This document shows, piece by piece, positions 24,731 to 33,044 of a DNA stretch of 47,100 nucleotides. The notes under the pieces were generated by a model. It made no database searches. It had not been told where the DNA came from and saw only the letters and a list, made by a program, of their open reading frames with translations. A program made the translations under genes and the position numbers. This stretch comes from DASYRM01 sp036004405 (GTDB lineage: Bacteria; Acidobacteriota; Vicinamibacteria; Vicinamibacterales; UBA2999). The stretch's first letter is position 1, and each line of letters opens with the position of its first letter. The stretch is taken from the NCBI GenBank assembly GCA_036004405.1, contig DASYRM010000179.1, positions 1 to 47,100 on the forward strand, written 5' to 3'.

Positions 24731-25432
24731 GTGGAAGCGAGGCTGAGGTTCTTCAGCGAGCCGCATCGCTGCGAATACCTTCCGCACGAGACCGCCCGCC
24801 TCGAATACCTGATCGTCGACCGGATGTCCGCGGCCGAGTATCTCGAATGGCTCCGGCGCGGCTGGCGGCGGTTCGGCCACGCCCTCTTCCGTCCCGCGTG
24901 CCTCTCGTGCCGCGCGTGCCAGTCGCTGCGGGTGCCGGTCGCCTCGTTTCAGCGGCAGCGCACGCTGCGCCGCGTGTGGAAGGCCAACGCCGGGACCGTC
25001 ACGGTTGCGATGGGGGAGCCGTTGCCGTCGGCGGAGGTCAGCGCGCTGTACGAGAAGTTTCACCGCTACCAGCAGGCCGTGAAGGGTTGGCCGGAGCCCG
25101 ACGAGGAGGGCCCCAACGGGTTCCTCGCGAACCCGTTTCCCACCGAGGAGTGGCGGTACCTCCTGAACGGCCGGCTCGTGGGCGTCGGCTACGTGGACGC
25201 GCTGCCCGATGGCCTGTCGGCGATCTACTACTTCTGCGATCCCGACGAACGCCGCCGCTCGCTCGGCACCTTCAACGTGCTGTCGATCATCGAGGAGGCG
25301 GGCCGGCGGGGACTGCCCTGGGTGTACCTGGGCTACTACGTCAAAGGCTGCCAGTCGGTCGAATACAAGGGGCGCTTCGCGCCCAACGAAGTCCTGGGCG
25401 CCGATGGGAGCTGGGAGCCGTTCAAGAGCTGA
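24731..25432 (+). CDS. bpt: Aspartate/glutamate leucyl- (or arginyl-) tRNA-protein transferase
   Basis: The 233-residue protein has both halves of the family. The ATE N-terminal part has Cys14 and the C-x2-C-x2-C cluster in RPACLSCRACQSLRVPVASF. The C-terminal GNAT-like part has FLANPFPTEEWRYLLNGRLVGVGYVDALPDGLSAIYYFCDPDERRRSLGTFNVLSIIEEAGRRGLPWVYLGYYVKGCQSVEYKGRFAPNEVL. It transfers an amino acid to N-terminal Asp or Glu, making an N-degron that ClpS and ClpAP recognise. Its position beside clpA supports that pathway. Bacterial Bpt normally transfers Leu, but the amino acid cannot be read directly from sequence. The start is GTG 24731. Confidence 0.93.
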   Translation: MEARLRFFSEPHRCEYLPHETARLEYLIVDRMSAAEYLEWLRRGWRRFGHALFRPACLSCRACQSLRVPVASFQRQRTLRRVWKANAGTVTVAMGEPLPSAEVSALYEKFHRYQQAVKGWPEPDEEGPNGFLANPFPTEEWRYLLNGRLVGVGYVDALPDGLSAIYYFCDPDERRRSLGTFNVLSIIEEAGRRGLPWVYLGYYVKGCQSVEYKGRFAPNEVLGADGSWEPFKS

Positions 25433-25518
25433 GGAGGTGGCCGGCTTCGGGTGTCAGGCTTCAGGAGAACCACCTCGCGATCGATACCCTCACGATGGAG
25501 TTCGACCTCGAGACTGAG

Positions 25519-25594
25519 GCAGGCCTGAAGGCCTGCAGCCACGAACTCCTGGCCCGAAGGATCCTGGACGGGCCGCCTGAAGGCGGCCCCTACG
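25519..25594. repeat. Palindromic intergenic repeat pair, copy 3 (3' end of rmd)
   Basis: Two palindromes are present. GCAGGCC-TGAA-GGCCTGC lies at 25519-25536, and GGGCCGCC-TGAA-GGCGGCCC at 25570-25589. The second, read on the minus strand from 25594 down to 25565, is identical over 30 bases to copy 1 and supplies the last Ser codon and TAG stop of the rmd gene. The 157-base gap between bpt and rmd contains essentially nothing else. Confidence 0.87.
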
Positions 25595-26537
25595 ACTGTG
25601 CTCTCCAGTAGGCGAGCAGGTCGTCGAGCATCTGCTCGAACGGGATGCGCGGGCTCCAACCGGTATCACGCCGCAGACGGGCGCAGTCTCCAACCAGCGC
25701 AGCGGTGTCGTTGGGGCGCAGCAGCGCCGAGTCGGTCTCGACGGTGACCTTCACCCGCGAACGGGCGACAAGCGCGTGCAGGAGATCCCCGATCGGGCGG
25801 CCGATCCCGGACGCCACGTTGTAGATCGCGCCGCTCAGGCCGCGCTCCATGAGCGCCGCGTAGGCCCGGACGACGTCGCGGACGTCGGACAGATCGCGCC
25901 GCGGCGATAGATTGCCGGCGCGGATGACCGGCTCCTGCTCGCCCCGCTCGATGCGCGCAATCTGACGCGCAAAGCTCGGCGCGGCAAACGCCGGCGCCTG
26001 CCTCGGCCCGGTGTGATTGAACGCGCGGACGACGACGACGTCGAGGCCGTCCTCGATCGACGCCCGCAGCGTGCGCATCTCCTGCGCCAGCTTGCTCAGC
26101 GCATAGGGGCTTCCGGGCGCGATGATGCCGTCCTCCGCAATGGGCTGGTCCGAGGGGGCGTACACCGTGGCCGACGCGGTGACGAGCACGCGGGCGCGCG
26201 CGCCGGAGCGCCGCAAGGCGTCGAACAGGTAGTGCGTCGCCAGGACGTTGCCCGCCAGCGTCGGGGTGGTGGCGTCCCACGACCCGCCCACGTGCGGCAC
26301 GCCGGCCAGGTGATAGATCTGTGCCGGCCGCAAGGCGCTCACGGCGCTGCGGACCTGCGCGCGGTCGAGAAGATCGATCTGCTCCCACCGGGCCGACGGG
26401 ACGAGGCCGGGGGCCGGCGCCTCGCGCGACCAGCAGACGAGACCAGGCGTGGAGGCGAGGAGCTCCGCCAGGTGGCCACCGGCAAAGCCGGCGCCGCCGG
26501 TGATCAGCACTGGCCCGTCGAGGGAGCCTGCGGCCAC
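25590..26537 (-). CDS. rmd: NAD(P)-dependent sugar-nucleotide epimerase/reductase, GDP-4-dehydro-6-deoxymannose reductase-like
   Basis: The 315-residue short-chain dehydrogenase has a nucleotide-binding GGAGFAGGHLAE, a VTASATVY strand with the catalytic Ser/Thr position, and YALSK as the Tyr-x3-Lys pair. The segments VVVRAFNHTGPRQ and GNLSPRRDLSDVRDVVRAYAALMERG are characteristic of the GDP-4-keto-6-deoxymannose reductase (Rmd) subgroup, which makes GDP-rhamnose. I am less sure of the substrate than of the family, because the upstream partner gene is a dTDP-glucose 4,6-dehydratase rather than a GDP-mannose dehydratase. It is the last gene of the accD-folC-lptD-rmlB-rmd run, six bases after rmlB. 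The terminal Ser-stop is provided by the palindromic repeat. Confidence 0.75.
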   Translation of the reverse strand: MAAGSLDGPVLITGGAGFAGGHLAELLASTPGLVCWSREAPAPGLVPSARWEQIDLLDRAQVRSAVSALRPAQIYHLAGVPHVGGSWDATTPTLAGNVLATHYLFDALRRSGARARVLVTASATVYAPSDQPIAEDGIIAPGSPYALSKLAQEMRTLRASIEDGLDVVVVRAFNHTGPRQAPAFAAPSFARQIARIERGEQEPVIRAGNLSPRRDLSDVRDVVRAYAALMERGLSGAIYNVASGIGRPIGDLLHALVARSRVKVTVETDSALLRPNDTAALVGDCARLRRDTGWSPRIPFEQMLDDLLAYWRAQS

Positions 26538-26543
26538 GGGCCT

Positions 26544-27557
26544 CTACGGCCGCGCGCCGTACTGCGTCTGGTAGTACGCCTTGTACGCCGCGTCCTGCTC
26601 CTTGATTGGCCGCCACCACCATGCGTTGTCGCGGTACCACTCGGCGGTCTGCTGCAGGCCGCGGTCGAACGGCACCTGCGGCGCCCACCCGGCCGCACGC
26701 AGCTTGGTGGTGTCCAGGCAGTAGCGGCGGTCGTGTCCGGGCCGGTCGGCCACCGGCTTAATGAGCGTGCGTGGCTTGCCGAGCCCGTCGAGAATGCGGT
26801 GCGTGAGCTCGACGTTCATGATGTCGTTCCCGCCGCCCACGTTGTAGACGTCGCCGTTCACGCCCTGCTCGATCAGCAGATCCACCGCGCGGCAGTGGTC
26901 GTCCACGTGCAGCCAGTCGCGCACATTGCGGCCGTCGCCGTAGAGCGGCACCTGGATGTCGTCGATGGCGTTGGTGGCGAAGAGCGGGATGACCTTTTCC
27001 GGGAACTGGTACGGTCCGTAGTTGTTCGAGGCCCGGGTGATGACGATCGGCAGCCCGTAGGTGGCCCAGTAGCTGTAGGCCAGCCGGTCGGCGCCGGCCT
27101 TGCTCGCCGCATAGGGGTTGCGCGGTTTCAACTCGTCGGTCTCGACGCTGGCGCCCTCGGGCACCGAGCCGTAGACCTCGTCGGTGGAAATCTGGATGAA
27201 GCGCTCGAGCCCCTTCGCGCGGCGCGCCGCCTCGAGCAGCACCCAGGTGCCCTCGACGTCGGTGCGGATGAAATCGCCCGCGTGCAGCAGCGAACGGTCC
27301 ACGTGCGTCTCGGCGGCGAAGTGCACCACGACGGCGGACCGCTCGACGAGCGGCCCCGAGACCGCGGCGTCGGCAATGTCGCCGTGAACGAACTCGTGCC
27401 GGGGATCCGGCATCACGTCGTGCAGGTTCTCGCGCCGCCCGGCGTAGGTGAGCTTGTCGAGTGTGGTCACGCGCCAGTCGGAATGGGTGCGCAGGGCGTA
27501 GCGCACGAAGTTGCTGCCGATGAACCCGGCACCGCCGGTGACGAGAATCTCCCGCAC
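26544..27557 (-). CDS. rmlB: dTDP-glucose 4,6-dehydratase
   Basis: The 337-residue protein carries all RmlB/RfbB hallmarks: ILVTGGAGFIGSNFVRY for NAD binding, LDKLTYAGRRENL, HFAAETHVDRSL, FIQISTDEVYGSVPEG with the catalytic Thr-Asp-Glu, NPYAASKAGADRL for Tyr-x3-Lys, ITRASNNYGPYQFPEKVIPLF, VPLYGDGRNVRDWLHVDDHCRA, and GHDRRYCLDTTKLRAAGW. It makes dTDP-4-keto-6-deoxyglucose, the precursor of dTDP-rhamnose and other deoxysugars for LPS or exopolysaccharide. No rmlA, rmlC or rmlD is in the window. The GTG start at 27557 has AGG four bases upstream and lies one base after the lptD stop, so translation is probably coupled. Confidence 0.96.
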   Translation of the reverse strand: MREILVTGGAGFIGSNFVRYALRTHSDWRVTTLDKLTYAGRRENLHDVMPDPRHEFVHGDIADAAVSGPLVERSAVVVHFAAETHVDRSLLHAGDFIRTDVEGTWVLLEAARRAKGLERFIQISTDEVYGSVPEGASVETDELKPRNPYAASKAGADRLAYSYWATYGLPIVITRASNNYGPYQFPEKVIPLFATNAIDDIQVPLYGDGRNVRDWLHVDDHCRAVDLLIEQGVNGDVYNVGGGNDIMNVELTHRILDGLGKPRTLIKPVADRPGHDRRYCLDTTKLRAAGWAPQVPFDRGLQQTAEWYRDNAWWWRPIKEQDAAYKAYYQTQYGARP

Positions 27558-27558
27558 G

Positions 27559-29940
27559 TTACCTCACTGTCCCTGTTCCGCCGAAGGCGCCGAAGAAGTT
27601 CGAGATGCTGCCCAGGCCGGCAAGCACCAGCGAGATGTTGAAGCGGCGGTCGGCCGGAATGATTCCATACGACGTGGTCGTGGGCTGGTAGTTGAAGTTC
27701 TGGAACTCGAACTGGACACCGCAGCACTGCGCCATGTAGGACGTGGCCACAGTCTGGTTGACGACGTAGCCGCGCGCGATATCCCAGCTGATGACGTACT
27801 GGCTGGTGACGCGCCCGTCGCGCAGGCGCAGGCCGGTGGAGCCAGTGAGAAAGCTGCTGGTATCACTCAACCGCGTCGGGCGGTTGCGGCTGAATGTCAC
27901 GTTGCCCGACGCCTTCAGGCTGTTCATGCTTGCGCCGGCCGAGAAGACCTGCAGCCCGTCACCGTTGACGTCGTACTCGACACGGGTGTTGGTGTCGAAG
28001 GAGTTCGTCGGCGAGAAGCGCGCGGTGACGGCCACGGGCGACAGCGCGACGGATTTGGCGCGCCCGGAATAACTCACGTAGCTCGTATCATATCGGCTCG
28101 CCAGGGGGTCGGTGTAGTACGACTGCTGCACGCCGACCGTGACGAATTCCCGCGTCAGCCCCTTGGCGTTCTCCGTCGGTCGCCCGCGATAGAACAGTCG
28201 GTTGGTGACGCCGTAGGTGACGCGCGCGGCCCCGCCCACGATCACATCCGCCGCGTCGTTGGTGTTCGGCACGAGCGACTGGTTGGCAAATTCCGTGGTG
28301 TAGTCCACCGCGAAGGTCGGCTCGATCACGTGCTTCATGCGCTCGGTTCGCTGGCTCTCCGGCGTGTCCCAGATCTTGGTCAGCACTGGACCGATCACTT
28401 CGGTCCGCACCGTCAGGAACTGGCGGAGGAGGCTCTCCGAAGTCAGATCACCTTCGGCATCCTTGCTGCGGGAGTAGAAGGTCGAGCGGTACGAGGCGCT
28501 CGTGTTGGCCGAGAGATAGGTCAGGCGCGACAGCGGCACCCGCAGCGACGGCGCGACGTCCCACTTCCCGAGCGACGTGTCGCTCAAGACCTCTCGGTGG
28601 CCGTTGACGTCGCCCAGCTGACGGTTGGGGATGAAGGCGTACTCAGTGTTGGCCGACGCGTAGATCGGTGTCCCGAACAGCATCTGGGGCGCGATGCTGG
28701 CGGCGAGCCGCGGCGTGCTGCCGTAGACACTGGACGAGGTGGTGCCGGTCAGGTACTCGTTGCGCGAATACTGAGCGCTGGCCGACATCAGGCCGAACGT
28801 CCCGCTCAGGCTGCCGTCGATGACCCGGGTGCTGCGCGTAGCCTGGTAGATGTCCTGGTGATAGAGCTGCTGCGTGAGAATGTCCGAAAAATAGTCCACG
28901 CGCGCGCGGGCACGGAGCTGCTGCGTAATCCTGTGGTTGACCGCTGACTGCACGTCGATGCTCGTGTTCGCGGGCAACGAGACGGTGGCGCCGTTGGAGT
29001 CGTACTCGGTCTGCTTACGCGCGAAGCGGTACACCTTGACGTTGCCCGACGACTGCCCGTTTTCGATGTAGCGGTATTCGGCGCCGCCACCCTGACCCGA
29101 CCGCGTGAACCAGTCGTGCATCAGCGTCAGGTCACGGCTGCGGTCGATCGCCCAGAAGAAGCCGTTGCTGATCGCCTGTCCCCGGTAGGTCGACGTGCCG
29201 TAGGTCGGCAGCAGGAACCCGGTGGCGCGCTGGCTCTCCTGCAGCGGGTAGTACATGACCGGGAGGTAGAGCAGCGGCATGCCCTTCACGCGCAGCACCG
29301 TGCCGCGGGCAAAGGCATAGTCGTCGAGCGTGATGTTCACGCTCCCGCTCGTGAGCTCCCAGCGCGGCGTCGGCTGCACGCACGTAGTGAACGCGCCCTT
29401 CGTGATGCGGTACTTGCGATCGGGCAGCTTCTCGATCTTCTCGCCGTAGAAGTAGACGTCGGGCTCCTGCCCCGCGAACTGGCGCTGGTTGGCGAACTTG
29501 CCCATCGCCATGATGCCGGAGGCGTCGTAGAAGGTGCCGGTGCCCTTGCCGAGGTCGAACTCGACGCGCTCGGCGGCAATGCGGCCGTCGGGCTCGGCGA
29601 AGACGACGTTGCCGCGCGCCTCGAGCCGGTTCTCGTCCAGATAGACGACGACGTCGTCGGCGAAGAACTTCGTGGGGCTGTTCGGTGGCTGCAGCTCCAC
29701 CGAGGTGACGAAGTGCAGCCGGTTGCCCTGCAGTTCGTACTTGCCGGCGATGGCGTTGAGCAGCTTCACGAGCGGAGTGTTGGGATCGACCGGCTGTGCG
29801 TCGGGCGGTGCGTCCCCCGGTCCCGCCCCGGCCGGCGCCGGCGGCAGCTGCGTGGCGGGCGGCTGGAGCTGTTGACCGGTGCCGACGCGCACTGCCGCCA
29901 GCAGGCACGTGAGACAGAGCGCCGTGAGCCGGTACCTCAT
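27559..29940 (-). CDS. lptD: LPS-assembly outer-membrane protein LptD
   Basis: The 793-residue protein has a signal peptide (residues 1-22). A Pro-rich linker follows, then an OstA/LptA-like periplasmic jellyroll (about residues 60-170: FFADDVVVYLDENRLEARGNVVFAEPDGRIAAERVEFDLGKGTGTFYDASGI) and a large barrel with the usual GMPLLYLPVMYYPLQESQRATGFLLPTYGTS and SNGFFWAIDRSRDLTLMHDWF entry. It inserts LPS into the outer leaflet with LptE. Mature-region cysteines are the single one in TTCVQPTP and the CC pair in YMAQCCGVQFEF near the C-terminus. The extra N-terminal Cys of the E. coli protein is absent. It overlaps folC by ATGA. Confidence 0.93.
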   Translation of the reverse strand: MRYRLTALCLTCLLAAVRVGTGQQLQPPATQLPPAPAGAGPGDAPPDAQPVDPNTPLVKLLNAIAGKYELQGNRLHFVTSVELQPPNSPTKFFADDVVVYLDENRLEARGNVVFAEPDGRIAAERVEFDLGKGTGTFYDASGIMAMGKFANQRQFAGQEPDVYFYGEKIEKLPDRKYRITKGAFTTCVQPTPRWELTSGSVNITLDDYAFARGTVLRVKGMPLLYLPVMYYPLQESQRATGFLLPTYGTSTYRGQAISNGFFWAIDRSRDLTLMHDWFTRSGQGGGAEYRYIENGQSSGNVKVYRFARKQTEYDSNGATVSLPANTSIDVQSAVNHRITQQLRARARVDYFSDILTQQLYHQDIYQATRSTRVIDGSLSGTFGLMSASAQYSRNEYLTGTTSSSVYGSTPRLAASIAPQMLFGTPIYASANTEYAFIPNRQLGDVNGHREVLSDTSLGKWDVAPSLRVPLSRLTYLSANTSASYRSTFYSRSKDAEGDLTSESLLRQFLTVRTEVIGPVLTKIWDTPESQRTERMKHVIEPTFAVDYTTEFANQSLVPNTNDAADVIVGGAARVTYGVTNRLFYRGRPTENAKGLTREFVTVGVQQSYYTDPLASRYDTSYVSYSGRAKSVALSPVAVTARFSPTNSFDTNTRVEYDVNGDGLQVFSAGASMNSLKASGNVTFSRNRPTRLSDTSSFLTGSTGLRLRDGRVTSQYVISWDIARGYVVNQTVATSYMAQCCGVQFEFQNFNYQPTTTSYGIIPADRRFNISLVLAGLGSISNFFGAFGGTGTVR

Positions 29941-31262
29941 CGAACCGGGGGTGGCGCGGCCGCAACCGCGCGCGACAACAGGCGTTCCCGAAGTGGACCC
30001 ACCAGGAAGATCGAGCCCGCCACGCACACGAGATCGGCGGACGACAGCGCCCGCTCGACGGCCTGCAGCGGGTCCTCGTCCACGTCCACCGTCAGCGACG
30101 TCAGCCCGAGCCGCTCGGCGGCGCTGCGCACGCGAACGGCGAGCTCCTCGGCGGGCAGCGCCCGCGGCGTCGGCGCGGAGGTGGCGACCACGTGGGAGGT
30201 GAGCGGCAGGAGCGGCGCCAGGATGTCCTGCACGTCCTTGTCGCGCATGATCCCGACGACGAGCGGCAGCCCGTCGGGATGCCAGCGCCGCAGGTGCGCG
30301 GCGAGCGCGCCGGCCCCCTCGGCGTTGTGGGCCGAGTCGAGCAGCACGCGGTGCCCGCCATCGAGCCGGATGTACTCGAGTCGTGCCGGCCACTGGGCCG
30401 TCGAGAGGCCGCGCTCGATGTGGGCCGGTGTGACCGCCACGCCGCAGGCGGCCGCGGCTTCGAGGAGCCGCGTGGCGACGACGGCGTTGCCAATCTGGTG
30501 CTCGCCCCGCAAGGCCAGCGTGAGCGGGCCGTAGCGGCCCCGCGGCGTCTCGATGGTGACCCGCGACGCGCCGTCGACCGCTTCGGCGGTGACTCGCGAG
30601 TCGGCCGCCGACTCGACCAGCGTCGCGCCTCGTTCGCGCGCCACGCGGCGGACGACGTCCATGGCGCGTGGCACCAGGGCGCCCGCCACCACCGTCATGC
30701 CGGGCTTGATGATGCCGGCTTTCTCGAAGGCGATCTCGCCGAGCGTCGAGCCCAGGTGCTGCTGGTGGTCGAACCCGATGGTCGTGATGGCGCCAGCCAC
30801 GGGGGTAATGACGTTGGTGGCGTCGAAGCGGCCGCCAAGGCCCACTTCGATGACCGCGACTTCGACCCCCGCCCGCCGGAAGAGCTCGAAGGCGATCGCC
30901 GTCGTGGCTTCGAAAAACGTGGGCAGGACGCGCAGCGTGCCGGAGGCCACCAGGCGATCCGCCAGATCGAGCACTTCGTGCGCCGCGGCGTTGAAGGTGG
31001 CCGTGTCCACCGGGCTGTCGCCGATGACGAACCGTTCGGTGATGTCGGCCAGGTGCGGCGAGGTGTAGCGGGCGGTGCGAAGCCCGGCGGCGCCGAGCGC
31101 GGCGTGGGCCATCGCCGTCACCGACCCCTTGCCGTTGGTGCCGGCCACGTGCAGCGTGGTGAAGCTCCGCTCCGGATGACCGAGCGCCTCGCAGAGGTGC
31201 GAGATGTTCTCCAGCCCCAGCTTGATGCCGAAGGTTTCGAGCGAGGAAAGCCGGTCGAGCAA
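29937..31262 (-). CDS. folC: Bifunctional folylpolyglutamate synthase / dihydrofolate synthase
   Basis: The 441-residue Mur-ligase-fold enzyme has its P-loop in HVAGTNGKGSVTAMAHAAL, then YTSPHLADITERFVIGDSPV, VEVGLGGRFDATNVITPVAGAITTIGFDHQQHLGSTLGEIAFEKAGIIKPGMTVV, and HRVLLDSAHNAEGAGALAAHL with the catalytic HNxxG. It adds glutamate to dihydropteroate and to folates. The start codon is TTG at 31262; no ATG or GTG gives a better N-terminus (LDRLSSLETFGIKLGLENI). It lies seven bases after accD and overlaps the lptD start by ATGA, the same accD-folC order as in many bacteria. Confidence 0.95.
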   Translation of the reverse strand: MLDRLSSLETFGIKLGLENISHLCEALGHPERSFTTLHVAGTNGKGSVTAMAHAALGAAGLRTARYTSPHLADITERFVIGDSPVDTATFNAAAHEVLDLADRLVASGTLRVLPTFFEATTAIAFELFRRAGVEVAVIEVGLGGRFDATNVITPVAGAITTIGFDHQQHLGSTLGEIAFEKAGIIKPGMTVVAGALVPRAMDVVRRVARERGATLVESAADSRVTAEAVDGASRVTIETPRGRYGPLTLALRGEHQIGNAVVATRLLEAAAACGVAVTPAHIERGLSTAQWPARLEYIRLDGGHRVLLDSAHNAEGAGALAAHLRRWHPDGLPLVVGIMRDKDVQDILAPLLPLTSHVVATSAPTPRALPAEELAVRVRSAAERLGLTSLTVDVDEDPLQAVERALSSADLVCVAGSIFLVGPLRERLLSRAVAAAPPPVR

Positions 31263-31269
31263 TGAACGG

Positions 31270-32178
31270 TCAGCGCGTGGGTGCCGCCACGGCGACGCCG
31301 GTCTGTTCCGGCACCGGGGTCGGCGCCAGCTCTGCTCCCATGAAGCGCAGGGCGCGCGCCACGACCGCTTTCATGTCGCGGCGGTCCACGACGAGATCGA
31401 GCATGCCGTGCTCGACCAGGAACTCGCTGCGCTGAAAGCCGTCCGGCAGCTTCTGCCGGATGGTCTGCTCGATGACGCGCGGACCGGCAAAGCCGATGAG
31501 CGCCTTCGGCTCGGCGATATTCAGGTCGCCGAGCATGGCGAAGCTCGCGGTGACGCCGCCCGTCGTGGGGTCGGTCAGGATGGAGATATAGGGGAGCCGC
31601 GCGCGGTCCAGCCGCGACAGCGCCGCCGACACTTTGGCCATCTGCATCAGCGACAGCGCGCCTTCCATCATCCGCGCGCCGCCGGAGCAGGAAATGATGA
31701 TGACCGGCTGCCGCCGGCCGAGCGCCATTTCCACCGCCCGCGTCAGCTTTTCGCCGGCCACCACGCCCATGCTGCCGCCGATGAAAGCGTATTCCATCGC
31801 GGCGATCACGACATCCAGGCCGTCGAGTCGTCCCGTCGCGACGATGACCGAGTCGTTGAGGCCGGTGCTTTCGATGGTCTTCTGGAGCCGCTCGCGATAG
31901 GGCTTGGTGTCGGTGAACTGCAGCGGATCGGTGGAGCGGAGGCCGGAGAAGTGTTCCTCGTACTCGCCGCCGTCGAAGAGGGCCGTCAGACGCTCGGTGG
32001 CGCTCAGCCTGAAATGGTGCGCGCACTTCGGGCAGACGTTCAGGTTGCCTTCGAGATCTTTCTTGTAGACGGGGTTGCCGCAGTCGGGGCACTTCACCCA
32101 CAACCCTTCGGGCACCCGGCTTGGCTTTTCAGCCGTTACCGAGGCCATCGGCTTGCGGGTCTTCTTGAACCACGCCAT
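31270..32178 (-). CDS. accD: Acetyl-CoA carboxylase carboxyltransferase subunit beta
   Basis: The 302-residue protein has the N-terminal zinc ribbon CPDCGNPVYKKDLEGNLNVC-PKC (two CX2C pairs) and a crotonase-like carboxyltransferase domain with YAFIGGSMGVVAGEKLTRAVE, IIISCSGGARMMEGALSLMQMAK, LPYISILTDPTTGGVTASFAMLGDLNIAEPKALIGFAGPRVIEQT. It transfers the carboxyl group from carboxybiotin to acetyl-CoA, the committed step of fatty-acid synthesis, with AccA (not in the window). It is the first gene of the minus-strand operon, and a TACAGT hexamer seven bases before its ATG suggests a leaderless operon mRNA. Confidence 0.97.
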   Translation of the reverse strand: MAWFKKTRKPMASVTAEKPSRVPEGLWVKCPDCGNPVYKKDLEGNLNVCPKCAHHFRLSATERLTALFDGGEYEEHFSGLRSTDPLQFTDTKPYRERLQKTIESTGLNDSVIVATGRLDGLDVVIAAMEYAFIGGSMGVVAGEKLTRAVEMALGRRQPVIIISCSGGARMMEGALSLMQMAKVSAALSRLDRARLPYISILTDPTTGGVTASFAMLGDLNIAEPKALIGFAGPRVIEQTIRQKLPDGFQRSEFLVEHGMLDLVVDRRDMKAVVARALRFMGAELAPTPVPEQTGVAVAAPTR

Positions 32179-32185
32179 CGAACGG

Positions 32186-32191
32186 ACTGTA
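32186..32191 (-). promoter_or_regulatory. -10 element TACAGT of the accD operon, probable leaderless
   Basis: On the minus strand TACAGT is followed by seven bases and the accD ATG at 32178. There is no Shine-Dalgarno. Confidence 0.42.
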
Positions 32192-32211
32192 GCACGCTAC
32201 GCGTGCCTGCT

Positions 32212-32321
32212 GGCAGGTAGGCAGCTGGGGGGCTGGGGAGCTGGGGAAAGCTCTTGCTTTGAGATATTTGCGCGGAGCGAAGTAGGTGCGCGCGGCCTAC
32301 CCGCCCACCTGCTTACCTGCC
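32212..32321. repeat. Imperfect inverted repeat of CTGCC/TACC-rich sequence
   Basis: GGCAGGTAGGCAG at 32212-32224 matches the complement of CTGCTTACCTGCC at 32309-32321 in 12 of 13 positions. Between the arms are degenerate AGCTGGGG units and, on the right, repeated CCCACCTGC units. It lies in the 150-base gap between accD and the kinase gene. Its origin is unclear: simple-sequence expansion or a decayed mobile palindrome. Confidence 0.45.
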
Positions 32322-32328
32322 CACCTGC

Positions 32329-33012
32329 CTACGGCCGGGGCACGTAGTAACGAGTGCCCCGGCTCATGGTGGCCATCTGGCGGAGCAGATCGTCGAGCGC
32401 CTCGTCGCTGCCCGAGAGATCGATCTCCGACGTCTCGACCACCAGCAGGGGCGTGGCCGTGTAGTGGAAGAAGAAATGCTGATAGGCCTCGTTGAGCTCT
32501 TTCACGTAGTCGGGTGACGGATCGGGCACGCGCGGCTCCTCATTCGGGTCCGGCGTGCGATCGCGGCGGAGACGGCGCTCGAGCACTTCGGTGGGCGCCT
32601 GCAGGTAGACGACGAGATCCGGCGCCGGCACGTCGGCCGCCAGCAGGTCGAACAGCCGCTGGTAGATGAACAGCTCGTTGTCGTCGAGATTCAGATACGC
32701 GAAGATCTTGTCCTTGTCGAACAGATAGTCGCAGATCGTCGTCTGCGCGAAGAGGTTCGACTGGCGCAGCGACAGCTGCTGGCGGTGGCGGTTGAGCAGA
32801 TAGAAGAGCTGCGACTGCAGCGCCGCGCCAGGCCGCCCGTTGTAGAAGTCGGCGAGGAACGGGTTGTCGGTCTCCTCGAGCACGGTCGCGGCGTCCAGAC
32901 GCGTGGCGATGCGTTCGGCCAGCGCGGTTTTACCGACGCCTATGGGGCCTTCGATTGCAATCGACCGGAACGGGAGGGAGTGGACGGGCTCCAAGTGAGC
33001 TGCAGGCCGCAT
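32329..33012 (-). CDS. Deoxynucleoside kinase (dGK/dAK-type)
   Basis: The 227-residue protein has a Walker A IAIEGPIGVGKTALAERIA and an ETDNPFLADFYNGRPGAALQSQLFYLLNRHRQQ segment where Glu acts as catalytic base. The DYLFDKDKIFAYLNLDDNELFIYQRLFDLL and PDLVVYLQAPTEVLERRLRRDR lid with ERS/DRS-like arginines follow. It belongs to the deoxyadenosine/deoxyguanosine kinase family that salvages deoxynucleosides. The exact nucleoside preference cannot be told. The ATG at 33012 is preferred; one at 33033 adds seven residues and would leave less room for the divergent promoter. It is divergent from the HEAT/cyclophilin gene. Confidence 0.88.
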   Translation of the reverse strand: MRPAAHLEPVHSLPFRSIAIEGPIGVGKTALAERIATRLDAATVLEETDNPFLADFYNGRPGAALQSQLFYLLNRHRQQLSLRQSNLFAQTTICDYLFDKDKIFAYLNLDDNELFIYQRLFDLLAADVPAPDLVVYLQAPTEVLERRLRRDRTPDPNEEPRVPDPSPDYVKELNEAYQHFFFHYTATPLLVVETSEIDLSGSDEALDDLLRQMATMSRGTRYYVPRP

Positions 33013-33014
33013 GC

Positions 33015-33020
33015 TATCAT
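33015..33020 (+). promoter_or_regulatory. Putative -10 element TATCAT of the HEAT/cyclophilin gene
   Basis: TATCAT lies 24 bases before the ATG at 33045. It is placed within the short divergent region shared with the kinase gene. No clear -35. Confidence 0.3.
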
Positions 33021-33044
33021 CCGAGCCCTCCACCCCTCACAACG

